Source: Legionella sp. (GTDB lineage: Bacteria > Pseudomonadota > Gammaproteobacteria > Legionellales > Legionellaceae). From it: a stretch of DNA of 6,455 bases. Numbering within the stretch: the stretch's first letter is position 1; the number at the start of each line of letters is the position of its first letter. Below, in pieces: positions 6,441 to 6,455 of this stretch. The notes beneath the pieces were generated by a model. That model searched no databases. It had not been told where the DNA came from and saw nothing but the letters and a program-made list of their open reading frames with translations. The translations under genes and the position numbers were made by a program. The stretch is from assembly GCA_003507515.1 (NCBI GenBank), contig DNVL01000133.1, positions 1-6,455 on the forward strand, read 5' to 3'.

Positions 6441-6455
6441 ATGCATCAGAAGCAT
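6441..6455 (+). CDS. Probable start of the next gene (five codons visible, runs off the right edge)
   Basis: ATG at 6441 opens a frame reading MHQKH to the window end. A strong AAAGGA (6428-6433) lies 7 nt upstream, in an A-rich leader with eight consecutive A at 6423-6430. The 37-bp gap after the preceding stop contains no hairpin terminator. Five codons do not permit any product assignment. The ribosome-binding site alone supports the call. Confidence 0.45.

Overview
The window looks like ordinary chromosomal DNA of a gammaproteobacterium. It is densely coded, with a base composition I judge by eye to be close to balanced. The basis for the lineage is a pepA-holC pair lying divergently from lptF-lptG, a classic gammaproteobacterial arrangement. 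HolC (Pol III chi) and the LptF/LptG sequence types agree with this. A MurE carrying the DNPR motif points to meso-diaminopimelate peptidoglycan. I cannot name a genus from the sequence alone.

Layout. Positions 2-751 (+) hold the C-terminal half of murE, cut by the left edge. Positions 709-3380 (-) hold an operon read right to left: pepA (leucyl aminopeptidase), holC (DNA polymerase III chi) and a DEDDy 3'-5' exonuclease of the PolB-exonuclease-like family. The exonuclease is convergent with murE and overlaps its 3' end by 43 bp. A 75-bp divergent intergenic region (3381-3455) separates pepA from lptF and carries an imperfect dyad with a perfect 10-bp palindromic core. Positions 3456-6403 (+) hold lptF, lptG and an ElyC/YdcF (DUF218) membrane protein. 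lptF and lptG overlap by ATGA, and the third gene follows after 42 bp. At 6441 a further gene probably begins, of which five codons are visible.

How the genes relate. The plus-strand operon is an envelope module: LptF and LptG are the membrane subunits of the LptB2FG LPS extractor. The ElyC-like protein belongs to a family tied in E. coli to peptidoglycan assembly. The minus-strand operon mixes peptide turnover (PepA) with DNA replication and repair (HolC, exonuclease). Every intact gene has its key catalytic or structural motifs, and I see no frameshifts, mobile elements, RNA genes or CRISPR. No non-coding stretch exceeds about 75 bases.

No undescribed system is evident. The points most worth checking are the exonuclease coupled to holC, the dyad in the divergent promoter region, and murE lying apart from murF.
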